Assembly (NCBI GenBank): GCA_963575745.1
Contig: CAUYUJ010017860.1
Coordinates: 130,561-194,560 of the forward strand
Direction of reading: 5' to 3'
Source: Prorocentrum cordatum
Lineage: Eukaryota; Sar; Dinophyceae; Prorocentrales; Prorocentraceae
Length of the DNA: 64,000 nt
Shown here: positions 54,365 to 63,500 of the stretch, piece after piece
How positions within the stretch are numbered: position 1 is the first letter of the stretch
Layout: each line of letters begins with the position of its first letter
Translations under genes and position numbers: made by a program
Notes under the pieces: generated by a model
What the model saw: the letters and a program-made list of their open reading frames with translations, nothing else
Databases searched by the model: none
What the model was told of the DNA's origin: nothing

Positions 54365-54480
54365 ATCCTCCTCCTCCTCTTCCTCCTCCTCCCCCCCTTC
54401 CTCCTCGCGTTCCTCCCCCCCCTCCTCCTCCTCCTCCTCCTCCTCCTCCTCCTCCTCCTCCTCCTCCTCCTCCTCCTCGT
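54365..54480 (+). repeat. (CTC)n tract
   Basis: CTC triplets with two CCCCC interruptions. Confidence 0.95.
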
Positions 54481-54837
54481 CATTTACCACCCCATCCATC
54501 CTCCCCCACTTCCTTATCAACGGTGGTTCAATGAGCTGCCCTCTGCAGAGGACGTTCCCGACTCAGTCTCGTTCGTTCAGGCTCGCGGGTGCAAGCACGT
54601 GGAAAAGTACGGTGTGTAATGAACACGCGTAATGATCCACATTCGGCACTATCGTGCTACAGTATAACAAGCGAGGTTGGCGCGGACATCCGAAGCGCGA
54701 CGTGTGTCCGGACAAGGAATCGCATGGTGCGACCAGCTGCTATGCGGCAACGGACAATGTGGCGGCGTTCGGAGAAAACTTTTCCCAGCCTGAGCAGAGT
54801 GGGAAGGATTTCCCTGAACGCCACACCAGAACCCCAA

Positions 54838-54840
54838 CAA

Positions 54841-54871
<31 letters not shown>

Positions 54872-54872
54872 G
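54838..54872 (+). repeat. (CAA)n microsatellite
   Basis: About 11 CAA/CAG triplets giving poly-Gln or poly-Thr in overlapping frames. Confidence 0.9.
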
Positions 54873-55138
54873 CAAGGACACTCTCTCAGGCCACCCCGGC
54901 GGGGCCCGTGGGAGTGTCCTTGCCCCCGGGGCGAGCGCACTGCCCCAGGCCACACGTTGCAGTTGTTTCCCCGGGGGGGGGGGGGAGCAACGCGCAACAC
55001 CTCTGTCATACGCTCATGTAAATCTATATGTGTTTCCGGATCTCCATTGGCTTCCTTACTGTTCCCCACGCACTCCTGTGTCCGAAAACCGACCACGCGC
55101 CAGCGAGGCCAGCTCCTCCTCCTGTTCGCACTCCCACG

Positions 55139-55930
55139 GAATCGTGCAGGACCTTGTAAGAATCCACTAGGATCCCTCTAGGGTTCCTATGGAATCGTGC
55201 AGGACCCTGTAAGAATCCAATAAGATCCCTTTAGGGTTCCTATGGAATCGTGCAGGACCCTGTAAGGATCCTATAGGATCCCTATAGGGTTCCTATGGAA
55301 TCGTGCAGGACCCTGTAAGGATCCTATAGGATCCCTATAGGGTTCCCATGAAATCGCGCAGGACCCTGGAAGGATCCTATGGGATCCCCATGGGGTTCCG
55401 ATGGAATCGTGCAGGACCCTGTAAGGATCCTATAGGATCCCTATAGGGTTCCCATGGAATCGCGCAGGACCCTGGAAGGATCCTATGGGGTCCCCATGGG
55501 GTTCCGATGGAATCGTGCAGGACCCTGTAAGGATCCTATAGGACCCCTATAGGGTTCCGATGGGATCCTGTTGTTCTAACGATCCTATGGGATCCCTCAA
55601 GGGTTCCGATGGAATCGTGCAGGACCCTGTAGGGATCCTATAGGACTCCTATAAGGTTTCTATGGGATCCTGTTGGACCCTGTAAGCACCCTATAAGATC
55701 CCCATAAGGGGGGCGATGAAATCCCGTAGGACCCTGTAGGGATCCTATAGGACTCCTATAGGGTTTCTATGGGATCCTGTTGGACCCTGTAAGCACCCTA
55801 TAAGATCCCTATAGGGGGCCGATGGAATCCCGTAGGACCCTGTAGGGATCCTATAGGACCCCCCTCGGGTTCCTATAGGGTTGCTATGGAATCCTGTAGT
55901 ATTACAATCGGATTCCTAGAGGATTCCTAC
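55139..55930 (+). repeat. 53-bp satellite rich in BamHI-like palindromes
   Basis: ATCGTGCAGGACCCTGTAAG recurs at 55141, 55194, 55247 and onward at about 53-base steps, 14-15 units in all. Each unit carries nested palindromic words (CCTATAGGATCC, CCCTATAGGG). Later units shift to ATCCCGTAGGACCC and ATCCTGTTGGACCC variants. Confidence 0.95.
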
Positions 55931-55969
55931 AGGATTGCTATAGGGTTGCGAGGGATTCCATTGGAGTTC

Positions 55970-57245
55970 CCTGTGGGGCCAGGGCTACGATCCTCGAGAG
56001 GAATTTGCCGAAGTCGAGCTTCGGTGGAGCTCCCTGTGGGGCCAGGGCCACGATCCTCGACAGGGGTGTGCCGAAATGGAGCCTCGGTGGAGCTGCCTGT
56101 GGGGCCAGGGCCACGATCCTCGAGAGGGGGGTGCCGAAGTGAAGCCTCGGTGGAGGCCCCTGTGGGGCCAGGGCCACGATCCTCGAGAGGGCTTGCGCCG
56201 AAATCCACATTCGGTGGAGCTCCCTGTGGGGCCAGAGCCACGATCCTCGAGAGGGGTGTGCCGAAGTGAAGCCTCGGTGGAGCTCCCTGTGGGGCCAGGG
56301 CCACGATCCGTGAGAGGGGTGCACCGAAACCAAGCTTCGGTGGAGCTCCCTGTGGGGCCAGGGCCCCGATCCTCGAGAGGGGTGTGCCGAAATCGAGCCT
56401 CGGTGGAGCTCCCTGTGGGGCCAGGGCCACGATCCGTGAGAAGGGTGCGCCGAAATCCACCTTCGGTGGAGCTCCCTGAGCCACGATCCGTGAGAGGGGT
56501 GTACCGAAATCGAGCCTCGGTGGAACTCCCTGTGGGGCCAGGGCTACGATCCTCGAGAGGGGTGTGCCGAAATGAAGCCTCGGTGGGGTTCCCTGTGGGG
56601 CCAGGGCCACGATCCGCGAGAGGGGTGGGCCGAAATCAAGTTTCGGTGGAGCTCCCTGTGGGACCAAATTCACGATCCTCGAGAGGGGTGTGCCGAAGTG
56701 CAGCCTCTGTGGAGCCCCTTGTAGGGCCAGAGCTACGATCCTCGAGAGGGGTGTGCCGAAGTGAAGCCTCGGTGGCGCTGCCTGCGGGGCCAGGGCCACG
56801 ATCCTCGAGAGGGGTGTACCGAAATGAAGCCTCGGTGGAACTCCCTGTGGGGCCAGGGCCACGATCCGTGAGAGGGGTGCGCCGAAACCAAGCTTCGGTG
56901 GAGCTCCCTGTGGGGCCAGGGCCCCGATCCTCGAGAGAAATGTGCCGAAGTCGAGCTTCGGTGGAGCTCCCTGTGGGGCCAGGGCCACGATCCGTGAGAG
57001 GGGTGTGCCGAAATGATGCCTCGGTGGAGCTGCCTGTGGGGCCAGGGCCACGATCCTCGAGAGGGGTGTGCCGAAATGGAGCCTCGGTGGAGCTGCCTGT
57101 GGGGCCAGGGCAGCGATCCGTGAGAGGGGTGCGCCGAAATGAAGCCTCGGTGGAGCTCCCTGAGCCACGATCCTCGAGAGGGGTGTGGCGAAATCAAAAC
57201 TTGGTGGAGCTCCCTGTGGGGCCAGACCACGATCCGTGAGAGGGG
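55970..57245 (+). repeat. ~60-bp satellite with GGTGGAGCTCCCT core
   Basis: About 21 units containing CGGTGGAGCTCCCTGTGGGG, then CCACGATC and CGAGAGGGGTGTGCCGAA. As the unit is 60 bases, both strands stay open for 387-413 codons with a 20-residue repeat, and units missing bases (near 56470 and 57160) change phase only briefly. Shares its core with 960-1690. I regard the long frames as satellite by-products. Confidence 0.9.
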
Positions 57246-57263
57246 TGCGCCCTTTGGGGCCTG

Positions 57264-57473
57264 GTTAAGTGAGATACGCGTGCACTCAACGGAGGAGGAG
57301 GAGGAGAGGAGGGGACGAGAGAGGGACCAGGACAGGGCGATGGTATTTTCATGGCAGCGTGGCGACGCGCATCTCCGCCGAGCGTGGGCCCTGGTGGCCC
57401 CACGCTCAACGCGAGCGCGTGGGCCCTGACGGCCCGCGCGCTCGCGCTCTGGCACGCCTGTGGCCGCTCGGCC
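57264..57473 (+). repeat. 210-bp direct repeat, copy 1
   Basis: 57264-57473 recurs at 57615-57824 (offset 351) with one visible mismatch. Starts GTTAAGTGAGATACGCG and ends GGCCGCTCGGCC. An inverted CCACTTAACC lies between the copies at 57577. Such high identity in decayed surroundings implies a recent event. Confidence 0.9.
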
Positions 57474-57536
57474 GACGCAGGCGTCTGGGAGCAAAGCGGG
57501 GTGGGTGGGCACCCGCGCGTCGGCCAGAGCCGAACG

Positions 57537-57570
57537 CTACGGACCCAAAATGGCTACCTGAGCCCACACC
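57537..57570 (-). other. Spliced-leader-like sequence, scrambled
   Basis: Minus strand: GGCTCAG, then GTAGCCATTTTGG (57557-57545), then GTCCGTAGC. The 13-base middle part is identical to the central DinoSL, and the flanking pieces match its 3' and 5' ends but in broken order. It could be a rearranged SL relic; a chance match of 13 bases cannot be excluded. Confidence 0.4.
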
Positions 57571-57614
57571 CCCTCCCACTTAACCTGCAGTCTACAACCA
57601 ATCAGACTATACAA

Positions 57615-57824
57615 GTTAAGTGAGATACGCGTGCACTCAACGGAGGAGGAGGAGGAGAGGAGGGGACGAGAGAGGGACCAGGACAGGGCGATGGTATTTT
57701 CATGGCAGCGTGGCGACGCGCATCTCCGCCGAGCGTGGGCCCTGGTGGCCCCACGCTCAACGCGAGCGCGTGGGCCCTGACGGCCCGCGCGCTCGCGCTC
57801 TGGCACGCCTGCGGCCGCTCGGCC
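57615..57824 (+). repeat. 210-bp direct repeat, copy 2
   Basis: Second copy of 57264-57473. Downstream sequence then differs (ATGAGAAAAG...), so frames that start in the repeat end in different tails. Confidence 0.9.
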
Positions 57825-58140
57825 ATGAGAAAAGAAAGACGCAGCCGCGCGCGCGGGGACGCCCCGCCCGAGTGCGAGGGCGGGATCAGAGGCTGCAAGA
57901 GCCTCGCGCGCGCGGCCACTTGCCTGCAACCTTGAGGCCTTCCGCGCCCGCGCACCCAGAGCGCGGGCGCGGCGCGTGCGCGATGCGCGCAAAAGAACCG
58001 AAAAGGGTGGCGGCGCACGAGGCGCCGGGCGCAGAGCGCAAGTGTGGCCCCGACCGCACGGCGCGCAAGACGCGCAGCACGGCCGGGTCCAGGAAGCACG
58101 CGACGTGCGCGCAACGTTAAACTCCTCCAAGAGGGAGGGT

Positions 58141-58276
58141 CGCAGGCGCCACCTGCGTACCGTAGGCTAAAAGAAAGAAGATCGCAGGCGCCACCTGCGT
58201 ACCGTAGGCTAAAAGAAACAAGATCGCAGGCGCCACCTGCGTACCGTAGGCTCAAGGATCGCAGGCGCCACCTGCG
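58141..58276. repeat. Four-copy hairpin repeat downstream of the large minus ORF
   Basis: CGCAGGCGCCACCTGCG (6-bp arms, 5-base loop) at 58141, 58183, 58225 and 58260, with GTACCGTAGGCTAAAAGAAA between copies. It begins about 100 bases past the stop of the minus ORF (58383), so it would lie in its 3' untranslated or terminal region. Possible processing, termination or element-end signal; the role is inferred from position only. Confidence 0.75.
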
Positions 58277-58382
58277 CACGGTAGGCTGAGAGGAGGGCCG
58301 ACTCACTCACAGGCCGCCGCCTTCAGCCCGCGCCCGCGATGCCGCGGGCGCTGGCGTCGGGGTACGGGGGGGAGCTCCACGC

Positions 58383-60575
58383 CTAGATGGAGGGCGTGTT
58401 CCCCCGGCGGTCGCGGCTCTCGTCTCCGCTGCGGTCTCCGCCGCGCTCACTGGGGTCCCGGGGGCTGCCGCCATCGCCGCCCCTCGACGCGCGACCGTCC
58501 GCGCTGGGCCAGTCACGCTCACTCCGGCCGCGGCTGCCCTGGTCGCCCTTGGAGTGGCCGCCCTTGCCGCTCTTGTCGCCCTTGCCGCCGCTCTTGGAGC
58601 CCTTGGCGGCCTTGCCGGAGTACTTGCCCTTGACCTTGCCGCCCTTGCCGCCCTTGTCGCCCGCGCCCTTGCCACGCCAGGCTGGGATCCCACCCCCGCC
58701 CGCGGCAGCCTCCGCGGCGGCAGCACGCCGCCGCTTTTTCTCCTGCTCGTACCAGCCGCCGCGAGGAGCGCGAAGCTGCCCAGCGTGCTTCCCGGTCTTA
58801 CGCCGCGTGCGGCCGGGCGGGGTGTCGCCGCGCCGCGCCCACGCTGGGTCCCGCGCCAGACTGTGGCTGGGCGACCTCTCGCGCTTGGGCCGGTGGCGGC
58901 TGGGCGACCTCTCACGCTTGGGCCAGCTGAGGTCGCCCGGCGGGCGGTCCCCCTCAGCCCCCGCACCCGTGGCACCCGTGCTGGGGCGCTCGCCATGGCC
59001 GACACTGGGGCCCGGCGCCTCCCGCACGGTGTGGCCGCTCCGCCGGGCCTTCTCCACCACCGTCTTGGGTTTGCCGAAGGCGACGCGGCAAGCCTCGCAG
59101 TAGCTCACGTCGCACCCCTTACAGTGCCACCGCAGGGCTCCGCTGTTAGCTCCGCCCGCGGGGCACATCTCGCAACCCCAACCGTCTCCCGGGTCAAAGG
59201 AGCTCCAGCGCATCTTGAGTGCGCATGTCGGGCAGGCAGGCGGCTGGATGGTCGGGCCATCCTCCCCGTCGCTGCCTGGGTCAGGGCCGCGAGGCCGGCT
59301 CGCCCACTCCGTGACCACCGTGCACGGGTCCGTCTTGTAGAACCGATAGTTCGACCTCATGCACTCCCGCGCGCGCTTTGCGTCAGCGCGGCGCTGGAAC
59401 TCCACCAGCACGCACGGCTCCCGCTTGTGGCGGTGGTCGTACAGGAAGGCGATGTGTTTGACGACCCCGAAGGGCACGACCACCTGCCTGACCACCTCGG
59501 CATCGACGTGGTGCGGTACCCGCTCGATGCGGATGATGGACTCGCCCTCGTCGTGCTGGTCACTGGGCTGCTGCTGGGCGCCCTGGCGCTGCTCCTCCTT
59601 GCGCCTACGGCGGCTCCTCGAGCGCGGCTGGCGCTGGGGCGGACCGTCCCCCGCGCCTGGCGCCTCCTCCACCTCGGTCTTCACCTCGAAGGACCGCGGC
59701 GGCGCCCCCCCGCTCTTGGGCTTCAGGACGGCCTCACGCTTCACGATGTCGGCCTTCGGGGGGGCGCCGCCCGTCTTGGGTTTCAAGACGGCCTCCTCCT
59801 CCTGTCCCCTGCGCCCGCGATCGCGAGGCGCATCGCGCTCGCGATCGCGGCGCCTCGCGCGCGAGGGCGAGCGCAAGGGCGCAGGGCGCCTCTCGCGCTT
59901 GCGGACCTCTTCGGCGAGGCGCTCCTGGCCCGGCGACCGCGCGGGCCGCGGGCGCGCCTTTGGAGCGCCTTTGCTCTGGCGCCGCGCGGCAGCCTGGATG
60001 GCCGCACGCGCCAGCGCCGCGGTGACCGCGTCCTCTCCCGCCTCGAGGACCGGGGCTGGGGTCGACTTCCCCTCGCCCCTGCTCGAGGCGTCGTCGTCGG
60101 TGAGCTCCACGACCGCCTCCGCGTCCACTGTGCGCATCATGTCGAGCAGCCCCTTGTTGTGCTTGCAGAGCTCGCGGAGCTCCGGCATGGGCTGCCCCTG
60201 GAACTGGGCCAAGGCGAGCGCCAGCTTGGCCGCCTGGCGCTGGACCTTGATATTCGGCCCCGCGCCCACCCCCCACGCACCCCGCTTGCCGTCGACGATC
60301 ACCAGCTGGCCGTGGTCCTCGCTCGCCCCCGCGGCCAAGCAAGCCGCCGCGATGCACGGGGCTGCTTCGTGGTCGTGGTTGACCACCTCGACGAGGTCCT
60401 CGCTGTCCAGCTCGTTCACCACCGTGTACAGGATGTTGTGGGCGGCACTCCGGAGCTCGTCCGACAGCGCGGCCCCCGAGACGACGACGCCGAGGGGGTT
60501 CACCGCCATGATGCTGTAGTCATGGCCACGCGCCTTGCTCTGGTCCGGGGCCACCAGGCCCACCAGGAATCCCAT
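58383..60575 (-). CDS. RNA-binding protein: RRM, zinc finger, SR/GK-rich tail
   Basis: A 730-residue reading from ATG 60573-60575 to TAG 58383-58385. Residues 1-125 form an unknown domain that starts MGFLVGLVAPDQSKARGHDY and ends with KVQRQAAKLALALAQ, reminiscent of a dsRBD C-terminal helix (weak). Residues 130-335 are Arg/Lys/Glu-rich and include a duplicated EAVLKPK(T/S)GGAPP. An RRM-like domain spans about 345-425 (IIRIERVPHHV; CVLVEFQRRADAKRARE in the RNP1 position). A Cys-rich finger at about 446-505 has CPTC, CEMC, CKGC and CEAC pairs. The tail has two PKRERSPS motifs and a Gly/Lys-rich end. The fold set suggests splicing or RNA processing. A pyrimidine tract ending in CTCCAG at 60656 could be a splice acceptor 80 bases before the ATG. 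The frame is open upstream into the YR ORF. Confidence 0.65.
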   Translation of the reverse strand: MGFLVGLVAPDQSKARGHDYSIMAVNPLGVVVSGAALSDELRSAAHNILYTVVNELDSEDLVEVVNHDHEAAPCIAAACLAAGASEDHGQLVIVDGKRGAWGVGAGPNIKVQRQAAKLALALAQFQGQPMPELRELCKHNKGLLDMMRTVDAEAVVELTDDDASSRGEGKSTPAPVLEAGEDAVTAALARAAIQAAARRQSKGAPKARPRPARSPGQERLAEEVRKRERRPAPLRSPSRARRRDRERDAPRDRGRRGQEEEAVLKPKTGGAPPKADIVKREAVLKPKSGGAPPRSFEVKTEVEEAPGAGDGPPQRQPRSRSRRRRKEEQRQGAQQQPSDQHDEGESIIRIERVPHHVDAEVVRQVVVPFGVVKHIAFLYDHRHKREPCVLVEFQRRADAKRARECMRSNYRFYKTDPCTVVTEWASRPRGPDPGSDGEDGPTIQPPACPTCALKMRWSSFDPGDGWGCEMCPAGGANSGALRWHCKGCDVSYCEACRVAFGKPKTVVEKARRSGHTVREAPGPSVGHGERPSTGATGAGAEGDRPPGDLSWPKRERSPSRHRPKRERSPSHSLARDPAWARRGDTPPGRTRRKTGKHAGQLRAPRGGWYEQEKKRRRAAAAEAAAGGGGIPAWRGKGAGDKGGKGGKVKGKYSGKAAKGSKSGGKGDKSGKGGHSKGDQGSRGRSERDWPSADGRASRGGDGGSPRDPSERGGDRSGDESRDRRGNTPSI

Positions 60576-63500
60576 GATGCACGCTGCCGGAGCGCGGGGC
60601 GACGGCGCGGCTGGCGCGCGGGGCTGGGGTGCGCGCGCTGCTCGCGCGCCTCGCTCTGGAGTGGGAGATGGCTGCGGATGAGAGGACCAAGAGGAGGTGG
60701 GCGTGCCTGGGGCGATCGGGAGCGGTAGCGAAAGGGGGGTCGAGGGCGAGAGGTCCACCGGGATACCCCCACAACGCGAAGCCCCCGCCCTGACCTGAAT
60801 ACCCGTGGGACCCGCCTGCTGCTTTCCCACACGCCCATTAACTCCTCGCCCTGGCTCGTATCTCACCAATTCCTCCTCTCCTTCCTCCTCCGTAGTTGAC
60901 CCTGCTCGCGCCGAAGGGCGCGCCCAGGGGGGGCGCCCGGGCGCCCAGGCCGGGCGTTCCGAGGGCCTCAGATCGCTCCCAAACTGGGGCGGGTCGCTCC
61001 CGGCCAACTGGTCGGGGCGGGCGCCGGCCGCGGCGCCGTCGTCACCGCGGGCGTCCGGGGCCAATAAGGCGTGGCCCTCCGCCATGCCTCGGGCGAATGG
61101 AGCCTGACGCCGATGGTCCTCCCAGAGGTATCCGTGGAAGGCGTCCGTGGACCACCTCCCGAACCTCTTGACCGCTTCCAGGTCGCGACAGGCGTGGTAC
61201 AACGCCGTCGCGCCCCCGATGCGCAGGGAGTGGGATCCCATCTGGCCTGCGTCCACGCCGCAGGCGGCAGCCGCGAGTTGGAGGAGCCCCTGCACCTCCT
61301 CCCGCATAATCGGGTGGCCATCGGGCCGGCGGAACAGGGGGAGCCCCGCCTCGGTTCCTCGTCCAAACCGGTCCGGCAGCTCCCTCTGGAGGTCGGCGAG
61401 TGCGTCCACGACACACAACTCCACCCCCGAACGGTAATGGTTGCGTACGCAACCTGCGTTAAACTGGTCCGTCTTGGACGACGTGATCGTCAGTACTACC
61501 TCATCGCAGTCGCTGAGCCTTGCGCTGGGTGTACCTCCGCGCATCCCCTGTACGTCCTGCCCACGCACCACCCGTCCCATACTCCAGGAGCGGTCCTCTT
61601 GGACCAAATACTCCGACGCGCGGAGCATGAAAAAGTACCCCGTCATAAGCGCCGCCCATAGGATGGTCGCCTCCCGGCGCGTGGCCGTCCCGTGGGCGAA
61701 CAAGTACTCTCGGAGCCAGCGCAACATCCGGGGCGTGGCCGGCAGCTTCCGTTTCGCCTTTCCGTCCCAGCGGCGGAGTCCCTCGATCGTGGTCCAGAGC
61801 CGGCGCCGATCGGAGGTCACATCCCCAAACCCGGCCAGGGTGTGGGCATATCGAATGGCGAACAGGCGCTGGCGGATGGTCGTGGCTCGCCTCTTCATCA
61901 CCTTGTACAGGTACACGACATACCGGATGAGGTCATCCTCATCCGTAAGGCGGGCGTCCCGAGTCTCCCCCTGCAGGTATGGGCTCCGGCCTCGGAGCCT
62001 CCGCCAGAGTACCCAGTTACGCCACCCGGCGCTGTAATTGGCCCGCGTCCCTTCGGCAAGCTTGGCCAACATCGCCTCGGTGGCGGTCGCATCCAGCTCG
62101 CGGGGGTCGGTGAGTTCACCTTGAATCCCTTTCGGGGCGCCCCCGCCGGCGTACCGCCAGGCGGCGGGCTTCACCAGCGCGGGAGCAGGGGCGCTGCGGG
62201 TACGCCGACGGGCCTTGCGCGGGGGTGGGGCCTCGCCGCCCACGCCGTCCATGGCGCTTGGCCTGGGCATGCCCGCGCCTTCCGGAACAGCGAAGGTCAC
62301 CGCCCCGACCCGCTCCCCGCCTGCCCCGTCCACCCCTGCTGCGGTGGACCGCGCGGTAGCAGGGGGGTCGAGCTGGTCCGCCAACCGAGCGGCGTCGTCC
62401 GTCGTCTTCCCCGCCTCCAGCGCAGCCTCGAATGGCCCGCTTGGGCGATCGGGGGCCTGAAGCCAGGCCTTTAGCCACAGCTTAACCATCTCGTCATTAG
62501 CGAGTCGGTCGTGATCGGGCCCGACGCCAGCGCGCGCCCCGGGTGCCTCGCCTGCGCTCGCTGCCTCTACGGCCTGCCTCAGCAGGCGCTCCGCCCACTG
62601 GAGCACCCAGCGGGCCGTGCGACGCGGGAGTGCACGAGCGGCCTGCCGCATGCGCTCGGCGATCGGCATACCTCCAAGGCCCAAGGCATCCCACAGCTCC
62701 GCCGTGCCCCCCTGGGCGCACCAGATTTCTTTCGGGTGCAGGGCTCGCGCGGTCCAGCCGCCCTCGGACCCTTCCAGGATCAGGGTGTTCGCATAGCCCT
62801 TCAACGGGTCGGGCTTCGCCCGTGCCGTATGGCAGGGCCCGCGCGGATCATGAATCACCACGCGCTGGGCCCGCCCGCCTCCCGCGGGCTGCCATGTGCC
62901 CCGCGGCCAAGGCATCATGCGATCCCCCGTCGTCGAGATCCGAGGGTCCACGAGCAAGGTGCCGTTGTCGAGGTCCAGGCGGAGCTCATCCAGCGGTGGC
63001 CGCCCTGCCTCCTTCCAGAGCTGGCAGAGGCCGCGTGGCTCCACGCAGGGCTGTCCCAGGGGGGGTACGGGGCCCGATGCCCGAACCCGTTCCCCGCAAC
63101 CCCAAACCTGGACCGCCCGCGCGCGTGCCGTGACGTCGCCGAAGTGCGTGCACAGTAGGCGCGTCTCTGGGGAGAGTGCCACATAGCCAAGGCGCCGTAA
63201 GCGCGCCCCTAGTCGCACTGCAGCGTAGTTGACGGGGGCGTCGAGCAGCACGGCCAGTGGCCGAGTGGTGATCAGTAGCCGCTCCAGGCCCGTCGCTTCG
63301 CGTCCACCGGGGTCCTCCGATAGTGACACGCACAGCCAGCGGGTCCGCGGGGCCCCAGCGGGGTCCTCGGGGTGGTCCCCGTCGTCCGGGTCCCATCGGT
63401 CACCGACATCCCACGGCGCTAGCAGCGCCGACCCACCGAGGCTCTCCCATGCCTCCCCAAAGGGGGGCCACGCGGTTCCCACCTCCAGCAGCCGCGCCCC

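Noticed and set aside
55927-57239. 387- and 413-codon repeat proteins on opposite strands
   Set aside because: The 60-bp satellite unit is a multiple of three and lacks stops; unit variants change amino acids freely, with no sign of protein constraint.
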